64,000 nucleotides of DNA from Arthrobacter pigmenti. Its GTDB lineage: Bacteria; Actinomycetota; Actinomycetes; Actinomycetales; Micrococcaceae. The notes beneath the pieces are model-generated. The model was given only the letters and a program-made list of their open reading frames with translations. It was not told where the DNA came from and ran no database searches. The position numbers and the translations under genes are program-made. Position 1 is the first letter of the stretch, and each line of letters opens with the position of its first letter. The DNA is taken from assembly GCF_011927905.1 (NCBI RefSeq), contig NZ_JAATJL010000001.1, positions 3,038,001 to 3,102,000 of the forward strand, read 5' to 3'. This document shows, piece by piece, positions 26,264 to 35,602 of this stretch.

Positions 26264-26977
26264 ATGAGTACCCTAGACAGCACATGGTCGCCGGAGATGG
26301 GAAGAATAGCTGCTCCCCTGCGGGAACAAGTGGTCGCAACGTTGCGCCGCGCCATCCTGGACAGAGCCTTCGACCCCGGTCAGCGATTAGTTGAACGCGA
26401 GCTAATCGAGCGTTTAGGAGTATCCCGAACAACGGTTCGTGAAGCTATCCGAGAACTTGCTTCCGAAGGGCTTGTGACCGTCATCCCGCAAAGAGGGGCG
26501 ATCGTTAGTTCACCGTCACTTGCTGAAGCCATTGATTTATACGAGGTGCGAGCGGCCCTGGAATCGATACTCGTTGCCCGCTTTACAGAGCGAGCCGACG
26601 AGAAGCAGGTTGTTGCCCTCCAGATAACCTCAACAGCTTTAGCTAGGTGTTCTTCAGCGGCCGAAGAAATCTCAAACATATTAGAAGCCAAGGACCGATT
26701 CTACGGAGCACTACTTGAGGGCGCTGAGAGCCCTGTTCTGGCGCAGCTGCTATCGGGTATTCAAGCGAGAGTGCAGATTCTGCGGGCCACTTCGTTGTCT
26801 GCGCCCGGACGTATAACGGAGGCGGCTAGTGAAATCGAAGGTATCGTCGCTGCTATCGAACGGCGGGATGCAAAGGAAGCTTCTCAACTCATGGCTGCTC
26901 ACATTCGCGCGGCAGCCGAAACAGCGCTGGGCCACCTTAGCCCTTCCGAGGTTCAAGTCGGCGCGGACCACCGCTAA
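26264..26977 (+). CDS. GntR-family transcriptional regulator, FCD (FadR) subfamily
   Basis: 237 aa. The winged HTH at residues 20-85 contains RAFDPGQRLVERELIERLGVSRTTVREAIRELASEGLV. The all-helical FCD effector domain follows (residues about 90-225), with the metal/ligand-binding pattern DLYEVRAALES, RFY in mid-domain and MAAHIRAA at the end. FCD regulators sense small organic acids and usually repress a neighbouring catabolic operon. Lower GC and different codon use from the flanking core genes. Matching palindromes occur upstream of this gene, of the TRAP transporter and of the lactonase operon, so it is the obvious regulator of all three. Confidence 0.9.
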   Translation: MSTLDSTWSPEMGRIAAPLREQVVATLRRAILDRAFDPGQRLVERELIERLGVSRTTVREAIRELASEGLVTVIPQRGAIVSSPSLAEAIDLYEVRAALESILVARFTERADEKQVVALQITSTALARCSSAAEEISNILEAKDRFYGALLEGAESPVLAQLLSGIQARVQILRATSLSAPGRITEAASEIEGIVAAIERRDAKEASQLMAAHIRAAAETALGHLSPSEVQVGADHR

Positions 26978-27350
26978 CTTATGACGAGAAACAACCAGCG
27001 TCGTGCAGTGGCATCTGCATCACCGCTCACGGACCTATAGCCTATTCACCTTCTGGATCACCGATGTGTCCAAGTGGCCGCCCCCCTTGAACGGAATGTT
27101 AGCGGCCATGACGTTTCGCACAGGATGCCGCACGCCCTGACACCGGGCCTGATCACCAGCAGCAACGCGCAGCATTGAGCGCTGGCGAAGGTCATCAAGC
27201 TCACTCCACGAGGAAACCGCCGGCCGTGCTCCGGTCCATGCTCGTCAGCCGATGCCGAGGCATACCTTCCGTGAACCACGTCGGTGCCTGACACTCCAAC
27301 GTGTCGTCCTTCCCCGCCTTAGCCGGCAAGCGTTGCGGCCCTTGAAATAG

Positions 27351-27541
27351 GTCATCCGAAGGGGGAACCTCGTCGTCTGCGAACCTTCCGGGACTGGGGA
27401 AACGGTATTCCTCGAAGCGCTAGGAGCACGAGCCGTCGAGGCGGGGATGCGGGTAGCTTGGGCAAGACTCGCGGCCCCAGGGGTAATCTGCGCGCACCGA
27501 ACCATTGCTGGCCACCTATGGGCAGAAACTGATGGCAATTG
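27351..27541 (+). pseudogene. Degenerate IS21-family istB relic
   Basis: One frame reads RRGNLVVCEPSGTGETVFLE, then ALGARAVEAGMRVAWARLAA and PGVICAHRTIAGHLWAETDG before a stop, clearly derived from an IstB AAA+ ATPase. The Walker A lysine has become Glu (SGTGET), the segment before it (AALE) continues only in another frame, and the C-terminal half is missing. The rest of the 26978-27757 gap contains scattered high-GC relic sequence (e.g. 27100-27340), but no open gene was found. The relic separates the GntR regulator from the transporter genes. Confidence 0.65.
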
Positions 27542-27757
27542 ACCGTCGAACGTTGGAGATTCGCCAGCCGAGGTTTGAAAATCTAGCAGGTAGCGAAGCG
27601 CTAAGGACCTCACACAGGGAGCGTCACGGTGAGCGACGCTGGCAGTGTCTTTGGGGGGACGGCGAAACGATAGTTACTAAAATTGGGCAGCCCTCAACCC
27701 ACTAAGGGGTGGCACGCCTGTGCCCACGAGGCACGCTCGTAAACATCAAGCGATGTC

Positions 27758-27793
27758 TTGTGTCCGCGACTCGCTAGTGTATGATCGTCATAC
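27758..27793 (+). promoter_or_regulatory. Promoter with overlapping GntR-type operator for the TRAP transporter
   Basis: A -35-like TTGTGT (27758-27763), a 16-bp spacer and a -10 TATGAT (27780-27785). The perfect palindrome GTATGATCGTCATAC (27779-27793; 6-bp arms, 3-nt centre) covers the -10, as expected for repression by the GntR regulator. The transcript would start about 75 bp before the binding-protein gene. Confidence 0.7.
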
Positions 27794-27865
27794 AAACTAG
27801 ACGCAATTTCAGACGCTCGCCTTAGGGGTAGACGTCGTTCCACTGATAAATACAAGGGTGTAATT

Positions 27866-28867
27866 ATGAGCAGAAGTTCTACTTTCGCGAAACTTGGAGC
27901 GTTGCCACTGTCAGTTCTCCTTATCTCGGGATGCACAAGCGGCAGCACTGCGGATGGCGGAGAGGGACGAATTAATCTTTCTTATGGCGGAGCTTCACAG
28001 GGAGGCGCGGCATATCAAATTTCTACTGCTTATGCGGAGATTCTCAATTCAGAGCTGGAGAATGTACAGGTAGACGTGGAGGTCACAGGTGGCGGCGCAG
28101 ACAATGTGGCTCTTCTTAGTGCTGGAGAGATCGAAATTGGGCATGGGAATTCTGGAGTGGGGTCGGAAGCATTCAACGGAACGGGCGACTATGAGGGCGA
28201 TCCCCTGGAGGGCCTGACGAGCTGGTTGCCGTTGTACGAGTACCCGTTTCAAGTGGTCGTGCCAGAAGACAGTCCTATCGAATCGATACCGGATCTCGCT
28301 GGCGCAGATATCGGAGTGAACGTACAGGGAAGCGGCGGTGAGGTAACTTCTGACCAGGTCTTCAGCAGCCTCGGTCTGAATCGAGATGAGCACTACACCC
28401 CCCACTTCTTGGATTACCCAGAAGCAGCAAGCGCACTTAGCCTCGGTCAAATCGACGCAACCGTTTTCTCCTCGGGTGCGCCAACTCCTCAGCTCACCGA
28501 ACTAATGGCCACGATGGACGTGCGGATTATTGAGTTCTCGGCCGAAGAGCTGGATAAGGTCAACGAAGATTATTCTTGGTTAACTCGAGGAGAGATACCA
28601 GCCGGCACTTATCCGGACATCGAAGAAGATATTCCAACTGTTTACGCCGCTACCATCAACTATCTCAGCGCAGATCTACCCGACGACTTGGTCTATAACA
28701 TGACGAAAGCCATATGGGAAAACAGGGATCGACTCGCAAACGCTCACGCCACTCAAAAAAACCTTGACGGAGGTCTCATCGAAAGAGCTACTCTGCCGAT
28801 CATGCCCCTCCACCCTGGTGCCAGAAGCTATCTCGAAGAAGAGGGCATTATCCCTGCACAGAAATAG
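27866..28867 (+). CDS. TAXI-family TRAP transporter solute-binding lipoprotein
   Basis: 333 aa. An N-terminal signal peptide ends in a lipobox LISGC with lipidated Cys23, so the protein is tethered outside the membrane. The body follows the TAXI family (TRAP-associated extracytoplasmic immunogenic): INLSYGGASQGGAAYQIST near residue 45, GHGNSGVGSEAFNG, GSGGEVTSDQVF and the C-terminal LPIMPLHPGARSYLEEEGI. TAXI proteins bind organic acids or amino acids and deliver them to a fused QM permease, which is the next gene. Codon use and GC are lower than in core genes. The start lacks a strong ribosome site (an A-rich leader with AAGGGTG precedes it). Confidence 0.9.
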   Translation: MSRSSTFAKLGALPLSVLLISGCTSGSTADGGEGRINLSYGGASQGGAAYQISTAYAEILNSELENVQVDVEVTGGGADNVALLSAGEIEIGHGNSGVGSEAFNGTGDYEGDPLEGLTSWLPLYEYPFQVVVPEDSPIESIPDLAGADIGVNVQGSGGEVTSDQVFSSLGLNRDEHYTPHFLDYPEAASALSLGQIDATVFSSGAPTPQLTELMATMDVRIIEFSAEELDKVNEDYSWLTRGEIPAGTYPDIEEDIPTVYAATINYLSADLPDDLVYNMTKAIWENRDRLANAHATQKNLDGGLIERATLPIMPLHPGARSYLEEEGIIPAQK

Positions 28868-28998
28868 GCAACAGGGAATTTTATACCAGGTTCACTAAGA
28901 CTTTCGGACAACCTGTCACACAACATTTCCACCGCGGCGCTCGACTCCTGACACCAGGGAGTCGGCGCCTCAGTGGGCTCCTATAGAAGGTAACTTTG

Positions 28999-30957
28999 AT
29001 GTCTTCAGTATCAGAAGCGCCTGTCCAGGTGGAAGATGAAGCCACCACTCTCAAGAGGGATCTTGAAGGGACCAGCCGATCGGTCCTTTATGGGTTGAGC
29101 GTACTCATGGCCCTGACACAGATCTATCTTATAATCTTCGCTACAGCCTCTCCAATGGTGCATACCGCCATATTTCTGGCGTTTATTGTTCCGCTGGTGC
29201 TACTGTCCTACCGTCCAATGTCACGAGCTCGAACCAGGTCTATACCTTGGTACGACTGGATAGCCGCACTTGTGTCCAGCGCCCCGTTCATATACGTGGC
29301 CATCAATTACGAAGACATCATAAGGCGGGCTATCGTTCCGACTACAGTTGATCAAACCATGGCTGTAATCGCTTGCGTAGCTATTCTAGAGATAAGCAGG
29401 CGAGCTATAGGGTTTGTGCTTCCATTGATTGCACTAATATTCCTGTTCTATACGGTGTGGGGTGGATTTTTACCAGGAATCTTGTCGCACAGGGGATACG
29501 AGCTTGACCGGATAACCAATACATTGTTTATGACTTCAAACGGTGTTTTTGGATCAGCTGCTCAAGTAGCAGCAACGATGGTCTTCATGTTTGTCTTTTT
29601 TGGCGCATTTCTCAATGCGACAGGTGCCAGTCGCGTTATCACTCAGCTTGCTTTCTCAGTCGCCGGACGGTACACAGGTGGTCCAGCTAAAGTAGCCGTG
29701 ATTGCAAGCGGCGGAATGGGGATGGTTTCAGGTAGTGCGTCTGCCAACGTAGCGACCACGGGACAAGTCACCATCCCTCTCATGAAACAAGTCGGATATC
29801 GAGGGGTCTTTGCCGCAGCAGTAGAGGCTGCTGCATCAACTGCTGGGACCCTGACCCCTCCCATTATGGGGGCCGCGGCATTCATAATGGCGGAAATAAC
29901 TGGGATACCATATGCGGAGATCGTCATTGCAGGGATTATTCCAGCAATTCTTTTCTACGTAACAGTTTTGATGTGTGTACACTTCGAGGCGAGCCGACTT
30001 GGGCTGAAGGGCATGGATAAGGCAGATATTCCTAAAGCGTCGACAGTTATGAAGAAGGGCATATTTATACTATCCCCAGTGATCATGCTAGCTGTACTTA
30101 TTTTCATGTACTACCCCGTTATGTACGCGGCTTTTTATGCTACAATTGCGCTCGTCGTTATAGCTTTAGTGCATCCTTCGATTCCTTTGAGCCCCAAAGG
30201 AATCGTCAATTCGATTGCAAATTCCGCAGACATGGTTCTCCAGGCAGGAGCAGCCTGCGCCTGTGCCGGCCTAGTTATTGGTGTTCTGAACCTGACTGGA
30301 CTTGGGCTTCGGTTCTCATCGTGGACTCTTGGCATAGCGGGAGCCAGTGTTATTCTCGCCCTGATTTTCACCATGCTTATCACAATTGTTCTAGGAATGG
30401 GACTTCCCCCGGTTGCTGCCTATATCGTAGCTGCCTCCGTTGCAGCCCCTGCCCTTACCACACTTGGATTCCCCTTGCTGGCTAGTCATATGTTCATATT
30501 CTACTTCTCATGTTTGTCTTCGATCACGCCTCCCGTAGGCATCACGGCCTTCATCGCTGCAGGAATAGCTCGTGCACGACCCATGCGAACTGCATTTACT
30601 GCCTGCTTCCTTGCCTTACCAGCGTTTGTTGTCCCCTTCCTTTTTATATATTCTCCGGCATTCCTCCTTGAAGGTGAACCTCTCGAAATTGTCGGCGTGT
30701 CGATAAAAGCACTGTTAGGTTTCGTTTTCATTAGTGCAGGCGTAATCGGATTTGTACGTAAGCATGCGTTCATATGGGAGCGGGTGATGTTCATACTGGG
30801 CGGTTCTCTCGTTCTCTCTTCGAACTTTATACCCATCGCGGTGGGTGTCGTGCTAGTCGCAGTTGCGTTATTGTTTCATTCGCGGAGAAGCGGGCGGGCG
30901 CGTGCCACAGATTCATCAGTAAATGATAAAGCAACGGAATCGCAATCGTCAGTCTGA
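28999..30957 (+). CDS. TRAP transporter fused DctQM permease
   Basis: 652-aa membrane protein with about 18 hydrophobic helices. Residues 1-140 form the Q-like small subunit and the remainder the DctM-type large subunit. The M domain contains ASGGMGMVSGSASANVATTGQVTIP (substrate/Na+ site, near residues 235-260) and GAAFIMAEITGIPYAEI. The Q-M fusion is the standard partner of TAXI binding proteins. The ATG at 28999 follows GAAGGTAAC. Secondary import of an organic acid driven by Na+ or H+ is expected. Separated from its binding protein gene by 131 bp that contain a GGCGCCTC-rich dyad but no gene. Confidence 0.92.
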   Translation: MSSVSEAPVQVEDEATTLKRDLEGTSRSVLYGLSVLMALTQIYLIIFATASPMVHTAIFLAFIVPLVLLSYRPMSRARTRSIPWYDWIAALVSSAPFIYVAINYEDIIRRAIVPTTVDQTMAVIACVAILEISRRAIGFVLPLIALIFLFYTVWGGFLPGILSHRGYELDRITNTLFMTSNGVFGSAAQVAATMVFMFVFFGAFLNATGASRVITQLAFSVAGRYTGGPAKVAVIASGGMGMVSGSASANVATTGQVTIPLMKQVGYRGVFAAAVEAAASTAGTLTPPIMGAAAFIMAEITGIPYAEIVIAGIIPAILFYVTVLMCVHFEASRLGLKGMDKADIPKASTVMKKGIFILSPVIMLAVLIFMYYPVMYAAFYATIALVVIALVHPSIPLSPKGIVNSIANSADMVLQAGAACACAGLVIGVLNLTGLGLRFSSWTLGIAGASVILALIFTMLITIVLGMGLPPVAAYIVAASVAAPALTTLGFPLLASHMFIFYFSCLSSITPPVGITAFIAAGIARARPMRTAFTACFLALPAFVVPFLFIYSPAFLLEGEPLEIVGVSIKALLGFVFISAGVIGFVRKHAFIWERVMFILGGSLVLSSNFIPIAVGVVLVAVALLFHSRRSGRARATDSSVNDKATESQSSV

Positions 30958-31279
30958 ATTTGAATTATGAGCACGAACCTCGTCGAGATCTTGAAACCGC
31001 AATCATGCCGGCATCCAAGTCTGGCCATTCGCACGTCAGCAGAGTCGCGTCGGCTTCGTGGCGGCATTATGGAGGTGGCCGGTGCTGCTCGACGTGGCGT
31101 AGGGCCAGAAAGATGTCAGTGGCTTTCTGGATGTGGTAGCGACCGAGCTTACACTTCCAGAAAAGACCCCGATCTGTTTGATCTGAGTTGCACAGGCAAG
31201 GGGCATTCTGTAGTTTACGCAGATCAGGCGCTTGCGGAGGTGGTTTGGTACGAATCGGTAGCTTGCTGGAGTGTCTTCC
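30958..31279. other. Non-coding spacer after the TRAP transporter
   Basis: No gene with a ribosome site or a recognisable family was found. Several open frames exist on both strands, but they show no conserved motif. The stretch separates the transporter from an insertion-sequence relic and probably is degraded island sequence. Confidence 0.4.
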
Positions 31280-32080
31280 TCCATTCGGGAGGTCAGGACC
31301 GCTTCAGGCTCAACCGCGCAGATCGTGGAGAAGCGCAGTTGATCCCGCGGGATCGTGGAGTATCGATCTGCCGGGACAATAGGGGCTTGTCGCTTTGGGT
31401 GGAGGCCGCGTGTGAATGGTTGCAAGAGGACCAAACAAGCGTTCGCTCTGGATCTCGTCGGTAACAAACTAGACGAGGCAGCCGTGGCTTCGCTCGCTGT
31501 CTCCTGGGCGGTGGTCTTCGGGACTGAATGCGAGGTGCACTGGCAGATGCTGACGGGCGCCATACTCGGCTGGGCTTCGATGCCTTGGTGATAACGCGTT
31601 TGCGGCTCAGGAGGCTGACCCGGATTGTGAAGGGGTCCCAAAGCTGATCCCGATGCACCGCACCGAAATCCGCTCGCTGCCGCGTTGAAACGCTCCGTTG
31701 CGCGTGACTCCCGGGATGCCCTGGCGACCGCATGCATGGCTCACTCCGAACGCACTACGGGCCGGCCGGCGATGATGCTCTATAACGTCATGACGCTGCA
31801 TCTCGAAAACAAGGACAAGGACGACCTGCGCAAGATCGGGATGAGTAAGGAACACCGGATCGATCCGCAGATCGGATTGCTGGTCGATCCGGGCGGTTTT
31901 CCACTCGAAGCGCACTTATTTGAGGAGAAAGAACGAAACCACCACGCCTATTCCGGTCTGACGTCCTTCCATGAACGGCATGGAGTCACGGACATGGTCG
32001 TCCGTCGCGGACGCGAGGATGCTCTCGGCGAACAATTTAAACGTTCTCGAGGACGCGCTCCGGTTCAGGTCACGTGTGTA
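31280..32080 (+). pseudogene. Frameshifted IS1634-family transposase relic
   Basis: Pieces of an IS1634/IS4-group DDE transposase in the correct order but in different frames. They are REVRTASGSTAQIVEKR at the 5' end, then ALKRSVARDSRDALATACMA, then LYNVMTLHLENKDKDDLRKI and MSKEHRIDPQIGLLVDPGGF, and after a one-base shift near 32000 VADARMLSANNLNVLEDA. Canonical versions read LYDVTTLYFE, KERRVDPQIVVGLLVD and VVADAGMLSA. There are at least two further frame breaks and stop codons around 31330-31680, and the C-terminal third is absent. It cannot be functional. Confidence 0.8.
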
Positions 32081-32289
32081 GACGTACGCCACGCATCCGT
32101 ATTCAGTCTTGTTTGCAAGGCCGCACAGCATCCACCTCCTCGCTAGAAGTGCTGATCGGGCCGACTGGCCCGAAGATCCGATCAGTGGACCGATTTGGAC
32201 GCTTCCTCGGTGCCCCGCCAGCCGTCGTTATCGCAGTAATCTTGGCCGCAAATTTGTGGCGAATTCGTGGGCCACCGTTTCGTGGACAA

Positions 32290-32823
32290 GATTTGCGACG
32301 TCAGGGATGTAAGCCTGGCGGGTTTGAGGATCATGGTGCACCCGGCCGCCACTGCGGGTGCGGTCTTGCGAATAGCTATCGCAAGCGGGAAATTCCAGGG
32401 AGTGACAGCCGGCACGGTCCTAGCGGCGTCTTTGTCACTAGGAGGCGGGGTTTGCCGCCAAGGGACATGGAATGGAGTAGCGGCCCGATATCCGCACCGC
32501 TTCCTCTGAGAACCAGCGCAGGAATTCAGCGGAGTAGGTCACCTCACCGCGAGCCTCACCAATGGTTTGCCCATCTACACGTCATCAGCAGCGCGAAGTG
32601 GTCGGCCCGCGCGGTAACCAGTTCGAAGGCTCGGCGCAGGATGACCCCCACGAGCTCGCACCCTGGCCCATGAGTCCTGGGTTGCTGCAGCAGTCCAGGG
32701 CAACTGGTCCTCAGTTGAGGCGTCGGCGATATTCATAAGAACTATTCCGGTGGCCGGATCTTCGACGCCAAAGGTCATGCATGAGGCTGCGGTACACCAC
32801 TGCCCGTCCATCCGATGAGCCGT
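32290..32823 (-). pseudogene. Aldehyde dehydrogenase (succinate-semialdehyde dehydrogenase-like) pseudogene
   Basis: Minus-strand fragments reproduce the N-terminal 180 residues of a GabD-type dehydrogenase across several frames. They are MDGQWCTAASCMTFGVEDPA, then a segment reading [24 protein letters not shown], then [20 protein letters not shown] and [20 protein letters not shown]. The NAD-domain motif TPWNFP and the KPA lysine are recognisable. The catalytic Cys half is missing, and frameshifts separate the pieces. It lies just downstream, on the same strand, of the lactonase/dehydrogenase operon, so it may once have been its last gene. The flanks 32081-32289 and 32824-32968 hold no recognisable gene. 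Confidence 0.75.
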
Positions 32824-32968
32824 TGCACGATTGAAAGTTTCGAAGCTCGTGCACCTTCGTGAACATCTTCTGCTTCCGATCTGATCCCCGGCTCACTAGG
32901 TTCCACGGCCCTGGATTCAGCCCGGGATCTGGTCACCGCTACCGTGTCCCCATCTTGCGCGAATTGGA

Positions 32969-33865
32969 TCAGTCCAGGTGTTGAGCGCCATAGCCTAGGT
33001 TGGACATCTCACTCACCCAGCGTGCAATCTCAGTATGGTCCGCAGTGTCCGGAAGGGCATGGGCTGCTTGTTCCCACAGTTCCACGGCCGAATTACCCAG
33101 TGCAGCTTCTATTCCCACTTGATTGGCTAGCTCCACGGCTATTTTCATGTCCTTGACCATGAGCTTGAGTGCGAATCCGGAGTCGTACGTTTCCGGGAGG
33201 ATGAAGTTCGGCCACTTGTTCTCAGTGGAACCACTCCTTCCACTGGAGCCGTTGACGATCTGCAGCAGTAGCTCGGGATCAATTCCGAACCGGCAGCCGG
33301 TGTGGATGGCTTCGCTGCTAACTAACAAGTGTGTGGCTGACATGAGATTGTTCAGGGCTTTGGCGGCATGACCGGCACCTACTTGTCCCGCATGACGGAC
33401 AGTGCCGAGATGGCGCAGTACTTCGCTTGCCCGGTCAAAGTCCTGATCGTTCGCCCCCACCATGATCGTGAGGGTGCCGGTTTCGGCTCCCTTCACCCCT
33501 CCCGACACTGGGGCATCAACTAGGCGAACGCCGGCAGAGGCTAAAAGTTGTTCCAACGCCTTGGTACGGAGAGGTTCGCTTGAACTCATGTCGATGACCA
33601 TAGTGTCATCGTCGATGGCTGCCGTGACCTCTGTGTCTGTGATGACCGATTCAACGATATTGGAGTTCGGTAGCATGAGGATGACCGTGCTGGCACCAGC
33701 TATGGCCTCAGCTGGCGATTCAAACGCTAGCCCGCTTGCGTCAACCAATCCGGCGCGAGCATCGTCCGACAAGTCGAAGCCCCGGACCTCATAACCGGCA
33801 TCGATCAGCCTGCGGGCCATCGGCGAGCCCATATTTCCCAAACCGATAAAGGCGACGGTGCTCAT
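32969..33865 (-). CDS. Beta-hydroxyacid dehydrogenase (3-hydroxyisobutyrate dehydrogenase family), copy 1
   Basis: 298 aa NAD(P)-dependent oxidoreductase. N-terminal Rossmann motif FIGLGNMGSPMARRL (GxGxxG at residues 8-13), substrate-binding signature DAPVSGGVKGAE near 118, and the catalytic lysine in GAGHAAKALNNLM. Family substrates include 3-hydroxyisobutyrate, tartronate semialdehyde, succinate semialdehyde/4-hydroxybutyrate and gluconate-type acids; the choice cannot be made here. Last gene of the six-gene coupled operon, overlapping the previous gene by 4 nt. A second, more distant paralogue lies three genes upstream. Confidence 0.88.
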   Translation of the reverse strand: MSTVAFIGLGNMGSPMARRLIDAGYEVRGFDLSDDARAGLVDASGLAFESPAEAIAGASTVILMLPNSNIVESVITDTEVTAAIDDDTMVIDMSSSEPLRTKALEQLLASAGVRLVDAPVSGGVKGAETGTLTIMVGANDQDFDRASEVLRHLGTVRHAGQVGAGHAAKALNNLMSATHLLVSSEAIHTGCRFGIDPELLLQIVNGSSGRSGSTENKWPNFILPETYDSGFALKLMVKDMKIAVELANQVGIEAALGNSAVELWEQAAHALPDTADHTEIARWVSEMSNLGYGAQHLD

Positions 33866-34272
33866 GATGTCGTGTCCACCTTCATACCGCTAAGAACCTT
33901 TTCGGCGACGCGGAACGATTCCAGTGCGGCAGGAACACCGACGTAGATGGCGGTCTGCATCAGCACCTCCTGAATTTCTTGCTCTGTCACACCGTTAGTG
34001 ACCGCGCCTTTCACGTGAACCGCCAGTTCGTGGGACCGGTTAAGGGCAGTCAGCATTGCTAGATTGATCATGCTGCGGCTTCGCCGGTCGAGTCCTTCCC
34101 GGTTCCAGACCGCACCCCAGCAGTACTCGGTAACCAGCTCCTGAATCGGACGGCTAAACTCCGAAACCTGGCTAAGCGAACGGTCGACGTGTGCGGCGCC
34201 GAGAACTTCCTTGCGTGTGGCAAGTCCCTCCTCATACGTGATGGCGTGGGTGTCGTTGTGATTCATGGTCAT
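33862..34272 (-). CDS. Carboxymuconolactone decarboxylase family protein
   Basis: 136 aa. The core RRSRSMINLAMLTALNRSHELAVHVKGAVTNGVTEQEIQEVLMQTAIYVGVPAA matches the PcaC/CMD fold (helical, trimeric or hexameric), with His in ELAVHVKGA. Members decarboxylate 4-carboxymuconolactone, act as AhpD-like peroxidatic enzymes (needing a CxxC, absent here) or serve unknown roles in acid catabolism. No other beta-ketoadipate gene is present, so a role on another lactone or acid is more likely. Coupled to both neighbours by 4-nt overlaps. Confidence 0.85.
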   Translation of the reverse strand: MTMNHNDTHAITYEEGLATRKEVLGAAHVDRSLSQVSEFSRPIQELVTEYCWGAVWNREGLDRRSRSMINLAMLTALNRSHELAVHVKGAVTNGVTEQEIQEVLMQTAIYVGVPAALESFRVAEKVLSGMKVDTTS

Positions 34273-34673
34273 TCCTTTCGAAGCTCTGCGATTTCGTTGT
34301 AGTCGGCGTCATCAACAGGACCCGCCCAATGCGTCGCACCTAGGGAGATTGCGGTGTGGGTCATGAATGAGTCCGCCGCCGCGCCGTGCCAATGCCGCTC
34401 CCCCGGCGGGCACCACACGGTGTCACCCGCGTTGAGGACCCGTGGTGCGTCATCATCGGCGGTCTGGATGAGGCCTCGCCCTGCCAGCACCTGCAGTATC
34501 TGACCGTTCTCGTGGTCGTGCCAGTAAGTTCGTGCTCCGGGTGTGAAGTTCACGGTATTGATTGTCACGCCGTCCGTGGCAACCATCGTCAGGTACGGGT
34601 ATGCGATTCCGCTGAATCGGGAGCCCGCTTTGCCTGCGGTGCCGTCCTGTACTGGTCCATTGATGATTCTCAT
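34269..34673 (-). CDS. Single-domain cupin protein
   Basis: 134 aa. Cupin motif 1 is seen as TYWHDHENGQILQVLAGRG and motif 2 as DTVWCPPGERHWHGA, giving the metal-binding His/His/Glu-like and His residues. Cupins of this form are often paired or fused with CMD-family proteins, exactly as here, and act in catabolism as isomerases, lyases or dioxygenase-like enzymes. The specific reaction is unknown. Overlaps its neighbours by 4 nt on each side. Confidence 0.85.
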   Translation of the reverse strand: MRIINGPVQDGTAGKAGSRFSGIAYPYLTMVATDGVTINTVNFTPGARTYWHDHENGQILQVLAGRGLIQTADDDAPRVLNAGDTVWCPPGERHWHGAAADSFMTHTAISLGATHWAGPVDDADYNEIAELRKE

Positions 34674-35602
34674 TGTTCCTCGGCTTCGTCGGATGCTAGT
34701 GGTGATTCCTGCGGGTCAAAGAGGCGCACTTTCCCGGAGACGTCACCGATGGCATCGACAACCGTGTTACTGATTTGATCGGCGTATCCTAGAGCGTTTG
34801 CGAGTCCAAAGCTGGCCAGCGGTCCGGCGGAGTTGGGGGTTGCGACACCCAAGTCGCCAACTAGTTCGACGTAGGCCATGACGTCCTTCATCATGAGCGA
34901 ATTGGTCAAGCCGCCCTTGAGATAATCCCCAGTGATGATCTTCGGGAATCGGTTCAACGAGGCGAAGCTGACTCCGGAGCTGTTATTAATGACATCCAGC
35001 AGCACAGCTAGATCCAGGCCAGCTTTTTTGCCGGCCACCATGGCTTCGGCGGTCGCGGATAGCGTGATGGCGTTGAGGAAGTTGTTGATGAGCTTAGTGG
35101 TGTGCCCTGCCCCAGATTGGCCCGTGTAGAAGATTTTTGAGGCAAAACACTCAAAGGTAGGACGAGCTTGCTTCAGAATTTCTTCCTCACCCCCGACCAT
35201 GAGAACAAGTTGACCTTTCTCTGCCGCTGCTGCTCCTCCAGATATACCCGCGTCGAGGTAACTCGCGCCGGTTGCCGCCACTTTGTCGGCGATCATCCGG
35301 GTCGAGGTGGGCGCCGACGTGCTGAGGTCAACGACGATCTGTCCGGGGCGTAAGTGATGAAGGACGCCGTCGTTCTCAAGCATCACCGATTCAACGACAG
35401 CACTCTTCGGAAGGGACAGCAGGACGATGTCTGCTCCCTCAGCCACTGCTCCTGCGCTGGCAGCGGGGTCAGCTCCTGCTGCATCGATATTTGAGGCAAC
35501 CGGATCATAGCCCAGAAGATCGCGCCCGGTGGATGTGATGCACGTCGCCATCCGACCGCCCATGTTGCCTAGACCGATGAATCCAATACGTAGGTCACTC
35601 AT
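34670..35602 (-). CDS. Beta-hydroxyacid dehydrogenase (3-hydroxyisobutyrate dehydrogenase family), copy 2
   Basis: 310 aa. Rossmann motif GFIGLGNMGGRMA at residues 7-19, substrate signature DAGISGGAAAAEKG, and catalytic lysine in SGAGHTTKLINNFLN. It differs throughout from copy 1 in the same operon, so the two probably act on different intermediates or stereoisomers rather than being a recent duplication. Coupled by 4-nt overlaps to the SDR gene upstream and the cupin gene downstream. Confidence 0.88.
   Translation of the reverse strand: MSDLRIGFIGLGNMGGRMATCITSTGRDLLGYDPVASNIDAAGADPAASAGAVAEGADIVLLSLPKSAVVESVMLENDGVLHHLRPGQIVVDLSTSAPTSTRMIADKVAATGASYLDAGISGGAAAAEKGQLVLMVGGEEEILKQARPTFECFASKIFYTGQSGAGHTTKLINNFLNAITLSATAEAMVAGKKAGLDLAVLLDVINNSSGVSFASLNRFPKIITGDYLKGGLTNSLMMKDVMAYVELVGDLGVATPNSAGPLASFGLANALGYADQISNTVVDAIGDVSGKVRLFDPQESPLASDEAEEQ

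Noticed and set aside
31036..31737. 233-codon frame on the minus strand in the island
   Set aside because: It lies opposite the IS1634-type relic, has no recognisable motif and no ribosome site.
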